From contig JAIBJM010000024.1 of assembly GCA_020029535.1 (NCBI GenBank), forward strand, positions 1 through 32,859: DNA of 32,859 nt, read 5' to 3'. A program made the translations under genes and the position numbers. Position 1 is the first letter of the stretch. Every line of letters starts with the position of its first letter. This DNA comes from Gammaproteobacteria bacterium. GTDB lineage: Bacteria; Pseudomonadota; Gammaproteobacteria; Steroidobacterales; Steroidobacteraceae. The notes under the pieces are model-generated. The model was not told where the DNA came from and did no database searches. It worked only from the letters and a program-made list of their open reading frames with translations. Positions 23,912 to 32,250 of the stretch are shown in pieces.

Positions 23912-26332
23912 TCAGGCTGCCGGCGCCGCGAAGCCGTCGGCGCCCATGCGCCAGGGCAGCCAGGCCAGCGCCACTTCGCCGATGGCCAGGTCCGACTTGC
24001 GCGGCGCGAGCTGCACGCTGCGCAGTGTGATCCCGGCCGGGTCCAGCGAGGTGCCGAGTGCGGCGATCTCGACCTCGCATTGCCTCTGCAGTTCGGCGCT
24101 GCGTTGCTCCACTGCTGCGACGCTCTCGTCGGCGTGCTCCACATCCTGTTGCTGCTGGCCGATGCGGCCTGCAGTACGCACCGCAGTCGCGGCGCGGCCC
24201 ATGCTGGTGGCTGAGAGGGCGCGCTTGCCGAGAAAGGCGCCCAGGATCGTGGCGCCGATCGACACCGCGGTCTGCAGTTTCTGCTGCGACAGCTGCGAGC
24301 GCTCGCGTTCACCGCGCGCCTGCGCACGCGCCAATCGGTCCTGCAGCGTCGCAAACCGGGGTGCATAAGAAGCGCGCAGCTTTTCGATCTGCGCATCGCG
24401 CGACTCGCGCAGCGACTGTCCCAGTCGTGTGCGGAACTCGCCCTCGCTCTCACCGGGATTCGAGCACTGCTTCAGCGCATCGCACACCAGCAGCGAATTG
24501 CGGGCGGTTTCATACAGATGCGCAGCCAGCGCCTTGCCCCAGTCGGCGTAGCTGTCGGCGCGCGAGGCCACACCGGGCAGTGCGCTGAAGCTGCTGCCAT
24601 CGGCGGGCGTGGCCGTGGCCTGCGAGCGCAGCGCGCCGGCATCGCGTGTCTCGGCCCACAGTACTTCGTGCCCATCATCGGACAGCGGCGCCAGCAAGTG
24701 CAGCGTCTGCCAGGCATCGACGCCGAGTCTGGCGTCGATGTAGTGCAGCCTGGCGGCGCCGAGAATCATCGGCCGGTATTCGATGGCGCCGCTCCCGTTG
24801 ATGGGCGGCAGGAAGTATTCGCGGATCGATGGTGCCAGTGGCGGACGGGAGGCCGGCACGCTATCCATTATTGTCGGCGCGGCACTGGCCGTTGCCGCGC
24901 TGGCCGCGGCTGATGCGTGTTTGCGTGGCGCCATCAGCTTCGCGATCTCCGGCGCCGTCAGCGGCCCGCGCAGATAGGACAGCGTCCAGCGCGTCTTCAT
25001 CAGCCGCGGCGCATCTTCCTTCGCATTGCGTAACAGGAATACCCGCGGCGTCAGCGAGGACATCAGCTGCGCCAGTTCACTGCGATCCAGCGTGTTGTCG
25101 CCACCGAGCGCGCTGGTCAAGCCCTCGATGACGCGCAGCCTGTCGCGTTCGGTCTGCAGACGGCCGATCAGCCAGGTGCCGGCATTGCCGAGGCCGCGAT
25201 AGTCCAGGTCCACCGGGTTCTGCGTGGCCAGCACGCAGCCCAGACCGAAGGCGCGCGCCTGCTTCAGCAGCGTCAGCATGGGCTGCTTGGAGGGCGGATT
25301 AGCCGTCGGCGGGAAGTAGCCGAAGATCTCGTCCATGTAGAACAGCGCGCGCAGGCTTCCGGTGCCGCTCTGTCGGCGCATCCATGCCACCAGCTCGTTC
25401 AGCACCAGCGTGACGATGAACATGCGCTCGGCATCCGGCAGATGCGCAATCGAAATCACCGCGATACGGGGTTTCCCCTCCGGCGTATACAGCAATCGCT
25501 GTGCATCCAGCGGCTCGCCTTCCATCCAGGCCGCGAAGCCCGGCGAGGCCAGCAGCGCGTTCACCGCCATCGCCAGCTGCAGCCTGTCCTTGGCGGGGTG
25601 GAAAGTTTCCAGATCGAAGGCGCCCACTTTGTCGAAGGGTGGCTTCTGGATGGCATTGATGAGCCCGGCCAGATCCAGCGCCACGCCGGCGCTCCAGCTC
25701 TGTTCGATGATGCGCGCCAACAGGATGTAGTCACGGCTGTTCACTGGATCGGCATCGCGATCGAGCAGCGCCAGCAATGCGGCCACCGTGCTGCCGATCT
25801 GTTCGCGCAGCGCGGCCGGATCGGCCAGCGCTTCGGCACCGGGACTGGCCAGCGAGCGCAACACCGACAGTCCCAGCCCGCTGCTGGCGCCGGGCGTGTA
25901 GATGGCCACGTCCACCGCGTCGCGCAGGCGCGCGATACGGGAGGGTTCCTGGTCCCATTCCGCGAGACCCTTGCGCCAGGTGTCGGCGGTCTGCGCCGCG
26001 AACTGGTCCACGCTCAGTCCGCGTCGTTCGGCCTCGGCCGGATCCACCCAGGGTTTGAATTCATCGGCCGACAGCGCCGGAAAGTTCAGCAGCAGATTGC
26101 CGATATCGCCCTTGGGATCGATGCAGATGGCCGGGATGCCATCGATGGCCGCTTCCTCGAGCATGGCCAGACAAAGTCCGGTCTTGCCGCTGCCGGTCAT
26201 GCCCACGCAGACCGCATGCGTGGTCAGGTCCTTCGAGTCATAGAGAATCGGCGTGTCGGTGGTGGCGGTGCCGGCGGGGTCGTATTCGCGACCCAGATAG
26301 AACATGCCGAGTTTTTCGTAGTCGCTGTGCAT
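23912..26332 (-). CDS. HerA/FtsK-superfamily ATPase with coiled-coil, Gly-rich C-terminus (unknown function)
   Basis: In this 806-aa protein the ATPase core has Walker A GMTGSGKT (44-51), IDPKGD (71-76), Walker B LRALFYMDE (327-335), sensor LATQNP (368-373) and a likely arginine finger in IGRLQTERD (389-397), the HerA/VirB4 pattern. An Ala-rich linker (about 470-500) leads to a C-terminal module with a charged coil (about 640-685), a Gly-rich hydrophobic stretch SIGATILGAFLG (691-702) and a second coil (725-760). The last 45 residues are conserved-looking and end in FAAPAA. It is not YjgR, which is much shorter. No nuclease partner is next to it, so a DNA-processing role is unproven. A weak promoter (TTGCAC, 17 nt, TAGTTT) ends 8 nt before the ATG, and no Shine-Dalgarno is seen. 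It leads an operon with oxyR and the lipase. Confidence 0.85.
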   Translation of the reverse strand: MHSDYEKLGMFYLGREYDPAGTATTDTPILYDSKDLTTHAVCVGMTGSGKTGLCLAMLEEAAIDGIPAICIDPKGDIGNLLLNFPALSADEFKPWVDPAEAERRGLSVDQFAAQTADTWRKGLAEWDQEPSRIARLRDAVDVAIYTPGASSGLGLSVLRSLASPGAEALADPAALREQIGSTVAALLALLDRDADPVNSRDYILLARIIEQSWSAGVALDLAGLINAIQKPPFDKVGAFDLETFHPAKDRLQLAMAVNALLASPGFAAWMEGEPLDAQRLLYTPEGKPRIAVISIAHLPDAERMFIVTLVLNELVAWMRRQSGTGSLRALFYMDEIFGYFPPTANPPSKQPMLTLLKQARAFGLGCVLATQNPVDLDYRGLGNAGTWLIGRLQTERDRLRVIEGLTSALGGDNTLDRSELAQLMSSLTPRVFLLRNAKEDAPRLMKTRWTLSYLRGPLTAPEIAKLMAPRKHASAAASAATASAAPTIMDSVPASRPPLAPSIREYFLPPINGSGAIEYRPMILGAARLHYIDARLGVDAWQTLHLLAPLSDDGHEVLWAETRDAGALRSQATATPADGSSFSALPGVASRADSYADWGKALAAHLYETARNSLLVCDALKQCSNPGESEGEFRTRLGQSLRESRDAQIEKLRASYAPRFATLQDRLARAQARGERERSQLSQQKLQTAVSIGATILGAFLGKRALSATSMGRAATAVRTAGRIGQQQQDVEHADESVAAVEQRSAELQRQCEVEIAALGTSLDPAGITLRSVQLAPRKSDLAIGEVALAWLPWRMGADGFAAPAA

Positions 26333-26340
26333 GGAAGGGC

Positions 26341-26369
26341 AAACTAGCCATCCCTTCCTCCCCGTGCAA
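26341..26369 (-). promoter_or_regulatory. Candidate promoter of the ATPase-oxyR-lipase operon
   Basis: On the minus strand TTGCAC (26369-26364) and TAGTTT (26346-26341) are 17 nt apart, and the -10 ends 8 nt before the ATG at 26332. The match to consensus is weak (3 of 6 each). No four-part ATAG-type OxyR site is visible. Confidence 0.3.
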
Positions 26370-26398
26370 GCAGCCCTTTATCGGGTTGATTCAATGAC

Positions 26399-26428
26399 TT
26401 GACGGCCCCGGCGAGGCCTCGCCATACT
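26399..26428 (+). promoter_or_regulatory. Candidate trp operon promoter
   Basis: TTGACG (26399-26404; 5 of 6) and CATACT (26423-26428; 4 of 6) are separated by 18 nt. The predicted start falls at the A of the trpL ATG (26435), six bases after the -10. A small palindrome TTGATTCAA (26386-26394) lies just upstream of the -35 and could be an operator; it does not resemble the E. coli TrpR site. Confidence 0.5.
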
Positions 26429-26434
26429 GCCCGC

Positions 26435-26488
26435 ATGCCTGAATCAGCTCCATTTGCCGCGATTTCCCGCTGGTGGCGCCACTCCTGA
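26435..26488 (+). CDS. trpL: trp leader peptide (17 aa, tandem Trp codons)
   Basis: A short reading frame encodes MPESAPFAAISRWWRHS. The two adjacent TGG codons (26471-26476) placed shortly before mutually exclusive hairpins, and directly upstream of trpE, identify it as the attenuation leader. No Shine-Dalgarno precedes it, and the predicted transcription start coincides with its ATG, so it may be translated as a leaderless message. Ribosome stalling at the Trp codons when charged tRNA-Trp is scarce would let the operon be read. Confidence 0.85.
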   Translation: MPESAPFAAISRWWRHS

Positions 26489-26554
26489 TCGGAGAGGGCG
26501 CAGGGCTATTCAATACCGACCCATCTCCGGACTGCCTCCGGGATGGGTTTTTTT
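26482..26554 (+). terminator. trp attenuator (1:2, antiterminator and terminator stems)
   Basis: Terminator: ACCCATC (26519-26525) pairs with GATGGGT (26542-26548) and, after a one-base bulge, CCGGA (26527-26531) pairs with TCCGG (26537-26541); the loop is CTGCC and a seven-T run follows (26548-26554). Antiterminator: CGGAGA (26490-26495) pairs with TCTCCG (26524-26529), which destroys the terminator. Early stem: CTCC (26482-26485) pairs with GGAG (26491-26494) and blocks the antiterminator. A ribosome stalled at 26471-26476 would cover the 26482-26485 arm, favouring antitermination. Confidence 0.85.
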
Positions 26555-27955
26555 ATGGGATCCATGAAGCCACCATTCGACATTGCAGGTGACCTTGATA
26601 CGCCGGTTTCGGCCTTCGCCAAACTGTCGGCGTTCAATCCCCGCTTCCTGCTCGAAAGCGTCGAAGGCGGTGAGCGCCAGGGGCGCTATTCCTTCATCGG
26701 TTTTGGCGACGCGCTGGAAGTAAAGCTCGACGCGCAGCAATTCATTGTCGGTGGCAAGGCGCAGCCGGTACCGCGCGATGCTGCCGAGCTGCTGGCAGGC
26801 CTGCGTGCCGCGCTGGCGCAGGCGCCGCGCCCTTTACCTGCGATTGCGCAGGTGCCGCTGGCCGGCGGACTGGTGGGCTACGCCAGCTACGACATCGTGC
26901 GTTACTTCGAGCGGCTGCCCTCGCATGCCGCGCCGCTCCCCAATGCGCCGCCGCTGCTGCACTACGCTGCGCCACGCTCGCTGCTGGTGTTCGATCATTC
27001 CACGCGCGCCATTGCGCTGCTGCATGCCGGGAGCGAGATCGATCGCGCCGCGCTGCGTCGCGCCGTCATCGATGCGCTGCGCGGTCCGGCACCCGGCACG
27101 CTGGCGCATGGGGGCAGCTACTCGGCGCCGACGGCCGCGCTGTCGCGCGAGGCCTACATGGCCGGCGTGCGCCGCACGCAGGAATACATCGCCGCCGGTG
27201 ATGTATACCAGCTGGTGCTGTCATCGCGCTTTTCGGGCCGGCATCAGCTCGATCCCTTCCAGGTGTATCGCGCGCTGCGGCTGATCAATCCTTCGCCGTA
27301 CATGTTCTATTGCAAGCTGGGCGAACTCACGGTGGTGGGCTCCTCGCCGGAAGCGCTGGTGAAGCTGCATGGGGGGCAGGCCGAATTGCGACCCATTGCC
27401 GGCACGCGACCGCGCTCGGACGATGCCGCCGTCGATGCGGCGCGCGAGACCGAGCTGCTGGCCGATCCGAAGGAGAACGCGGAACACGTGATGCTGGTGG
27501 ATCTGGCGCGTAACGACCTCGGGCGCGTCGCCGCACCGGGCAGCGTGTATGTGAAGCCCTATCGCGCCATCGAGCGATACAGCCATGTGATGCACATCGT
27601 CAGCGGTGTGCGCGGCCAGCTGGCCGCCGGTCGCGATGCCTTCGATCTGTTTGCGGCGGCCTTTCCCGCCGGCACGCTGGTGGGTGCGCCCAAGGTGCGC
27701 GCCATGGAAATCATCGAAGAGCTGGAGCCGGTGCGGCGCGGCCTGTATGGCGGCACCGTGGGTTACTTCGGCGCGCAGGGCGACATGGACCAGGCCATCA
27801 CCATCCGTTCGCTGGTGTTCCATGGCGATGAATACAGCTACCAGGCCGGCGCCGGCATCGTCGCCGACAGCAGGCCCGAAGCCGAACACGATGAAATCCT
27901 CGCCAAGAGCGCGTCCGCAGTGCGCGCGCTGGCGCTGGCCGGAGAGGGGCTGTGA
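26555..27955 (+). CDS. trpE: Anthranilate synthase component I
   Basis: The protein is about 466 aa. N-terminal regulatory elements include [19 protein letters not shown] in the region expected for tryptophan feedback binding (LLES). The catalytic chorismate-binding domain has [79 protein letters not shown] and GGTVGYFG, each standard for TrpE. It makes anthranilate from chorismate with ammonia from TrpG. Start is uncertain: ATG 26555 directly follows the attenuator T run and has a GGG about 7 nt upstream; ATG 26564 has GGGA too close; ATG 26543 lies in the terminator stem and is unlikely. It overlaps trpG by 4 nt. Confidence 0.95.
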   Translation: MGSMKPPFDIAGDLDTPVSAFAKLSAFNPRFLLESVEGGERQGRYSFIGFGDALEVKLDAQQFIVGGKAQPVPRDAAELLAGLRAALAQAPRPLPAIAQVPLAGGLVGYASYDIVRYFERLPSHAAPLPNAPPLLHYAAPRSLLVFDHSTRAIALLHAGSEIDRAALRRAVIDALRGPAPGTLAHGGSYSAPTAALSREAYMAGVRRTQEYIAAGDVYQLVLSSRFSGRHQLDPFQVYRALRLINPSPYMFYCKLGELTVVGSSPEALVKLHGGQAELRPIAGTRPRSDDAAVDAARETELLADPKENAEHVMLVDLARNDLGRVAAPGSVYVKPYRAIERYSHVMHIVSGVRGQLAAGRDAFDLFAAAFPAGTLVGAPKVRAMEIIEELEPVRRGLYGGTVGYFGAQGDMDQAITIRSLVFHGDEYSYQAGAGIVADSRPEAEHDEILAKSASAVRALALAGEGL

Positions 27956-28539
27956 CGCCACGTCTGCTGCTGATCGACAACTACGATTCCTTCACCTACA
28001 ACCTGGTGCAGGCCTGCATGGTGCTGGGCGCCGATGTGCGCGTGTACCGCAACGATGCCATCACCGTGGCCGAGGCCGATGAGCTGGCGCCCACGCATCT
28101 GTGCATTTCGCCCGGTCCCGGCACGCCGCAGCAGGCCGGCGTGTCGATCGAGATGATCCGCCATTTCGCCGGCGACATTCCGGTGTTCGGCGTGTGCCTC
28201 GGGCATCAATCGATCACCGAAGCCTTCGGCGGCAAGGTGGTGCGCGCGCCGCGGCTGATGCATGGCAAGACCTCGCTGATCGAGCACGATGGCCGCGGCG
28301 TGTTTGCCGGCGTGCCCAGTCCCTGCGAGGTCGGCCGCTATCACTCGCTGATTGCAGAGCCCGCCAGCCTTCCACCGGAACTTGAAGTGACGGCGCGCAC
28401 CGATGAGGGTGAAGTGATGGGGCTGCGTCATCGGGAGCTGTGCGTCGAAGGCGTGCAATTCCATCCGGAAAGCGTACTGACGCCGGATGGTCCGGCGATG
28501 ATGCAGAACTTCCTGCGCTTCACTGCAGGTCGCCGATGA
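27952..28539 (+). CDS. trpG: Anthranilate synthase component II (glutamine amidotransferase)
   Basis: The 195-aa class I glutamine amidotransferase starts [14 protein letters not shown]. The catalytic triad is Cys82 (FGVCLGHQ) with His171 and Glu173 (VQFHPES); the oxyanion region SPGPGTP is present. It supplies ammonia to TrpE, and such proteins often also serve PabB in folate synthesis. GTG 27952 overlaps the trpE stop (GTGA) and has GGAGAGGG upstream, so the two subunits are translationally coupled. It is unfused to trpD, unlike enterobacteria. Confidence 0.95.
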   Translation: MTPRLLLIDNYDSFTYNLVQACMVLGADVRVYRNDAITVAEADELAPTHLCISPGPGTPQQAGVSIEMIRHFAGDIPVFGVCLGHQSITEAFGGKVVRAPRLMHGKTSLIEHDGRGVFAGVPSPCEVGRYHSLIAEPASLPPELEVTARTDEGEVMGLRHRELCVEGVQFHPESVLTPDGPAMMQNFLRFTAGRR

Positions 28540-29555
28540 AGCAGATCCTCGATCAATTGCTGGATGGGAAATCGCTGGGCGAGCGGCAGGCCCGCGAGCT
28601 GCTGGTTGGGCTCACCGCGCCGGATCTGGCGCCGGCGCTGGCCGGCGCCGTGCTGGCAGCACTGCGCGCCAAGGGCGTCACCGCTGAGGAGCTGCGCGGT
28701 TTTGCCGGCGCCATGCGCGCGCAGGCGCGCCGGCCGCAGCTGCCGCCCGGCGGACCCACCGTCGACATCGTCGGCACCGGTGGCGACAAGTCCGGCAGTC
28801 TCAATCTTTCAACCGGCGCGGCGCTGCTGACCGCGGCCTGCGGCCAGCGCGTGGTCAAGCATGGCAATCGTTCGGTATCCAGCCGTGCCGGCAGCGCCGA
28901 TGTACTGGAATGCCTTGGCATCAAACTGCCGCTCGACGAAGTGCGCGCCGGTGAATGTCTGGCTGCCACCGGCTTCACCTTCCTGTTCGCACCGCATTAC
29001 CACCCGGCGATGAAGAACATCGGACCGGTGCGCCAGGCGCTGGGTGTGCGCACGGTATTCAACATCCTGGGTCCGCTGTCGAATCCGGCCGAGCCGGATT
29101 TCCATGTGATCGGCGCCTTCAATCTGGCCACCGCCGAACTGATGGCGGAGGCGCTGTCGGGCATGCCAATCAAACGCGCCTTCGTCGTGCACGGCGCCGG
29201 CGGCTGGGATGAGCCCACGCCCATCGGTGAGTTCCAGCTGTTCGATGTGACGCCGCGCACGGTCACCCGCAGCAAACGCGATCCGGCGCACTTCGGTCTG
29301 CCACGTTGCAGTGCCGATGCATTGGCCGGCGGCGATGCCGCCTTCAATGCGCGCGCGCTGCAAGCGGCCCTGCGCGGTGAAGATCGCGGTGCGCATCGCG
29401 ATGCGCTGCTGCTGGGTGCCGCGCTGGCGCTGGAAGTAATGGGCGTGGCCGCGGCGCCGCGCGAGGCCGTGGCGCAGGCTGCCCACGCCATCGACTCCGG
29501 CGCAGCAGCGCAGCTGCTGACGAAGCTGGCGGCCTTCGGCGGAGCTGCATCGTGA
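28536..29555 (+). CDS. trpD: Anthranilate phosphoribosyltransferase
   Basis: The 339-aa enzyme joins anthranilate with PRPP. The PRPP site reads [17 protein letters not shown] (80-96), where most relatives have GTGGD followed by a threonine or phenylalanine; [18 protein letters not shown] (108-125) supplies the anthranilate/PRPP region, and [21 protein letters not shown] is conserved. The ATG overlaps the trpG stop by 4 nt (ATGA). Length is ordinary for a stand-alone TrpD. It is the third structural gene of the operon. Confidence 0.94.
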   Translation: MKQILDQLLDGKSLGERQARELLVGLTAPDLAPALAGAVLAALRAKGVTAEELRGFAGAMRAQARRPQLPPGGPTVDIVGTGGDKSGSLNLSTGAALLTAACGQRVVKHGNRSVSSRAGSADVLECLGIKLPLDEVRAGECLAATGFTFLFAPHYHPAMKNIGPVRQALGVRTVFNILGPLSNPAEPDFHVIGAFNLATAELMAEALSGMPIKRAFVVHGAGGWDEPTPIGEFQLFDVTPRTVTRSKRDPAHFGLPRCSADALAGGDAAFNARALQAALRGEDRGAHRDALLLGAALALEVMGVAAAPREAVAQAAHAIDSGAAAQLLTKLAAFGGAAS

Positions 29556-30385
29556 GCGAGGATTTTCTCGCCGGCATGGCAGCTTCCAGCAGTGCTCGCG
29601 TGGCCGCAGCACGCGCGACGCTGCCGGATGGCGAACTGCTGGCGCGCGCGCTTGAGACGCCATTGCCGCCGCGGCTGACGCTGTCGCCGCAGGGTTTCGA
29701 CCTGATCGCCGAGGTCAAACTGCGTTCGCCGGCCATGGGCCTGCTGCGTGCCGCTGAGGAGAACCTGGCCGCGCGCGTGGTGGATTACGCCTCGGCCGGC
29801 GCGGCTGCGGTGTCGGTGCTCACCGAACCGGACCGCTTCGATGGTTCGCTCGAGGATCTGCAGCTGGCCACGCGCGCGCTGCGCGATCGCGTGCCGACCA
29901 TGCGCAAGGACTTCCTGGTCGATCCCTACCAGGTGATGGAAGCGCGGCTGGCCGGCGCCGGCGGCGTGCTGGTGATCCTGCGCATGCTGTCGCTGGAGCA
30001 GAATGCCGCACTGATCGAATGCGCGACGAAGCTGGGTCTGTTCGTGCTGCTGGAGGCGTTCGACGAGGCCGATATTGCGCAGGCCGAACGGCTGCTGCGC
30101 ACGCATGCCGCCGCGGCCACACGTGCGCAGGCACCGCTGCTGGTGGGCGTCAACTGCCGCGATCTGGTGACGCTGCAGGTGATGCCGGGACGGCTGGAGC
30201 AGATGGCGCCGCTGCTGCCGCGTGATGCGCCGCACGTGGCCGAGAGCGGCGTTGTATCCGCCACCGATGCCGGGCGCCTGTCAGCCGCCGGCTATGACCT
30301 GGCGCTGGTGGGTGGTGCGCTGATGCGCGCCGTCGACGCATTGCAGCTGGTGCGCGCCATGCTGGCTGCGGGACGCACGGCGTGA
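29552..30385 (+). CDS. trpC: Indole-3-glycerol phosphate synthase
   Basis: The 277-aa TIM-barrel enzyme converts carboxyphenylaminodeoxyribulose phosphate to indole-glycerol phosphate. Conserved motifs are LIAEVKLRSPAMG (catalytic Glu and Lys; most relatives read ASPSKG here), VLTEPDRFDGSLEDL, MRKDFLVDPYQV (catalytic Lys), VGVNCRDL and AESGV. It is a single-function enzyme, not the TrpC-TrpF fusion of E. coli. GTG 29552 overlaps the trpD stop (GTGA), with GGAG about 9 nt upstream. Confidence 0.94.
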   Translation: MSEDFLAGMAASSSARVAAARATLPDGELLARALETPLPPRLTLSPQGFDLIAEVKLRSPAMGLLRAAEENLAARVVDYASAGAAAVSVLTEPDRFDGSLEDLQLATRALRDRVPTMRKDFLVDPYQVMEARLAGAGGVLVILRMLSLEQNAALIECATKLGLFVLLEAFDEADIAQAERLLRTHAAAATRAQAPLLVGVNCRDLVTLQVMPGRLEQMAPLLPRDAPHVAESGVVSATDAGRLSAAGYDLALVGGALMRAVDALQLVRAMLAAGRTA

Positions 30386-30984
30386 GCGGCTGGATCAAGA
30401 TCTGCGGCATGACCAGCGAGGCGGCGGTGGCAGCCGCGCTGGCCGCCGGCGTTGATGCCATCGGCTTCGTGTTCGCGCCGTCGGTGCGCCAGGTGTCTGC
30501 GGCCCGCGCGCGCCAACTCGCCGCGCCGGCGCGTGACCGCGCCACCTGCATCGCCGTGACCCAGCATCCGTCGCAGTCGCAGGTGGATGAAATTATTGAT
30601 GTATTCGGGCCGGACGTATTGCAGAGCGACGCCGATGATCTCGCCGCGCTGCGTCTGCCCGCTACGCTGCCGCGATTGCCGGTGCTGCGCTCGGGCGCGG
30701 CCACTGCGTTCCGTGGTGCGATGCCGGCGCGACTGTTGTTTGAAGGACCGCGCAGCGGCACCGGCGAGACCAGCGACTGGCAGACGGCGGCACAACTCGC
30801 GCCGCAGACGCAGCTGATCCTGGCCGGCGGACTGAATGCCGGCAATGTGTCGCGCGCCATCGCCGAGGTGCGGCCCTTCGGCGTGGATACATCCAGCGGC
30901 GTCGAGTCGCAGCCGGGCGTCAAGGATGCGGCGCTGATTGCTGAATTTGTGCAGGCGGCGCGTGCCGCCTTTCGGGCGGGGTAA
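30382..30984 (+). CDS. trpF: Phosphoribosylanthranilate isomerase
   Basis: The 200-aa TIM-barrel enzyme carries the N-terminal KICGM motif with the catalytic cysteine and, near the C-terminus, GVDTSSGVESQPGVKD with the catalytic aspartate. AIGFVFAPSVRQVS and LILAGGLNAGNV are also family motifs. It performs the Amadori rearrangement of phosphoribosylanthranilate. GTG 30382 overlaps the trpC stop (GTGA). It is followed by trpB after 3 nt. Confidence 0.94.
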   Translation: MSGWIKICGMTSEAAVAAALAAGVDAIGFVFAPSVRQVSAARARQLAAPARDRATCIAVTQHPSQSQVDEIIDVFGPDVLQSDADDLAALRLPATLPRLPVLRSGAATAFRGAMPARLLFEGPRSGTGETSDWQTAAQLAPQTQLILAGGLNAGNVSRAIAEVRPFGVDTSSGVESQPGVKDAALIAEFVQAARAAFRAG

Positions 30985-30987
30985 GTC

Positions 30988-32250
30988 ATGAGTGAATCGA
31001 CAACGCAGTCGCAGGCTGAACTGCTGGCCGCACTGCTGGCGGGCCGCTATCCGGACGAGCAGGGCCGCTACGGTCCGTTCGGCGGACGTTATGTGCCTGA
31101 AACATTGATCCCGGCGCATCAGCGTCTCGAAGCCGGCGTGCGTCGCTGGCTGCAGGATGCCGGGTTCCAGGCCGAGCTCACGCATGAGTTGCGCACCTGG
31201 GTGGGCCGTCCCACCGCGCTGACCTTCGCACCGCATCTGTCGCAGCGCTGGGGCGTCGAGGTGTGGTTGAAGCGCGAAGATCTTGCGCACACCGGCGCGC
31301 ACAAGATCAACAATGCGCTGGGCCAGGCGCTGCTGGCGCGCAGGCTGGGTGCGAAGCGGGTGGTCGCGGAGACCGGCGCCGGTCAGCATGGCGTGGCCAG
31401 CGCCGCGGCCTGCGCACGCGTGGGTCTGCCCTGCACCGTGTACATGGGCGCGGTGGACATGGAGCGTCAGGCGCCCAATGTGGGTCGCATGAAATTGCTG
31501 GGCGCCACCGTGGTCGGCGTCACCAGTGGCGATGCCACGCTGCGCGCCGCCATCGACGAGGCCATGCGCGACTGGGTCGGCGATCCGGATGGCACCTTCT
31601 ACATTCTCGGCTCGGCGGTGGGCGCGCATCCCTATCCGTACCTGGTGCGCGAGCTGCAGGCGGTGATCGGCCGTGAAGCGCGCGAACAGATGCTGCAGCA
31701 GGCCGGCGCCTTGCCCGATGCATTGATTGCCTGCGTGGGCGGTGGCTCCAATGCCATCGGCCTCTTCCATGCCTTCATCACGGATCAATCGGTGCGCATC
31801 ATCGGTGTCGAGGCGGGCGGCACCGGCAGGGGTCTGGGCGAAAACGCTGCGACGCTGAGCTATGGCCGGCCCGGCGTGCTGCACGGCAGCCACTCCATGC
31901 TGCTGCAGGATGACAATGGCCAGATCCAGGAAACGCATTCGGTATCGGCCGGTCTCGACTATCCCGGCGTGGGTCCCGAGCATTCGCTGCTGCGAGCGGC
32001 GGGCCGGGTGTCTTATGAGTCGGCCAGCGACGAGGAAGCGCTGGCCGCAGTGCAGGAGCTCTGCCAGAGCGAAGGCATTCTGCCGGCGCTGGAGAGCGCG
32101 CATGCGCTGGCCGGCGCGAAGCGCTGGGCCGCGGCCAATCGCGGCACGCGGACGCTGCGCGTGCTGATCGGTCTTTCCGGTCGCGGCGACAAGGACATGC
32201 CCACGTTGTCGAAGACCCTGATCGCGCGGCTCGAGGGGCAGGATAAATGA
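30988..32250 (+). CDS. trpB: Tryptophan synthase beta chain
   Basis: The 420-aa protein belongs to the common TrpB1 type. The pyridoxal phosphate lysine is Lys106 in HTGAHKINNALGQ. Other landmarks are YGPFGGRYVPETL near the start, ETGAGQHGVA, the phosphate-binding GGGSNAIG and HSVSAGLDYPGVGPEH. It condenses indole with serine to give tryptophan in a complex with TrpA. It overlaps trpA by 4 nt. The N-terminal 20 residues before the first conserved motif are slightly longer than usual. Confidence 0.96.
   Translation: MSESTTQSQAELLAALLAGRYPDEQGRYGPFGGRYVPETLIPAHQRLEAGVRRWLQDAGFQAELTHELRTWVGRPTALTFAPHLSQRWGVEVWLKREDLAHTGAHKINNALGQALLARRLGAKRVVAETGAGQHGVASAAACARVGLPCTVYMGAVDMERQAPNVGRMKLLGATVVGVTSGDATLRAAIDEAMRDWVGDPDGTFYILGSAVGAHPYPYLVRELQAVIGREAREQMLQQAGALPDALIACVGGGSNAIGLFHAFITDQSVRIIGVEAGGTGRGLGENAATLSYGRPGVLHGSHSMLLQDDNGQIQETHSVSAGLDYPGVGPEHSLLRAAGRVSYESASDEEALAAVQELCQSEGILPALESAHALAGAKRWAAANRGTRTLRVLIGLSGRGDKDMPTLSKTLIARLEGQDK

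Noticed and set aside
23910-24080. Longer N-terminus for OxyR
   Set aside because: It would extend into the ATPase gene with Arg/Gly-rich, non-conserved residues; OxyR proteins start a few residues before the helix-turn-helix.
26333-26434. OxyR binding site before the ATPase gene
   Set aside because: No spaced ATAG/CTAT elements are visible; only unrelated TTGA/TCAA repeats are present.
26391-26434. E. coli-like TrpR operator at the trp promoter
   Set aside because: The characteristic CTAGT-centred palindrome is absent; regulation seems to rest on attenuation.
30292-32103. A 603-codon minus-strand frame across trpC, trpF and trpB
   Set aside because: Low-complexity Gln/His/Arg/Ala-rich translation antisense to three certain genes; a shadow.
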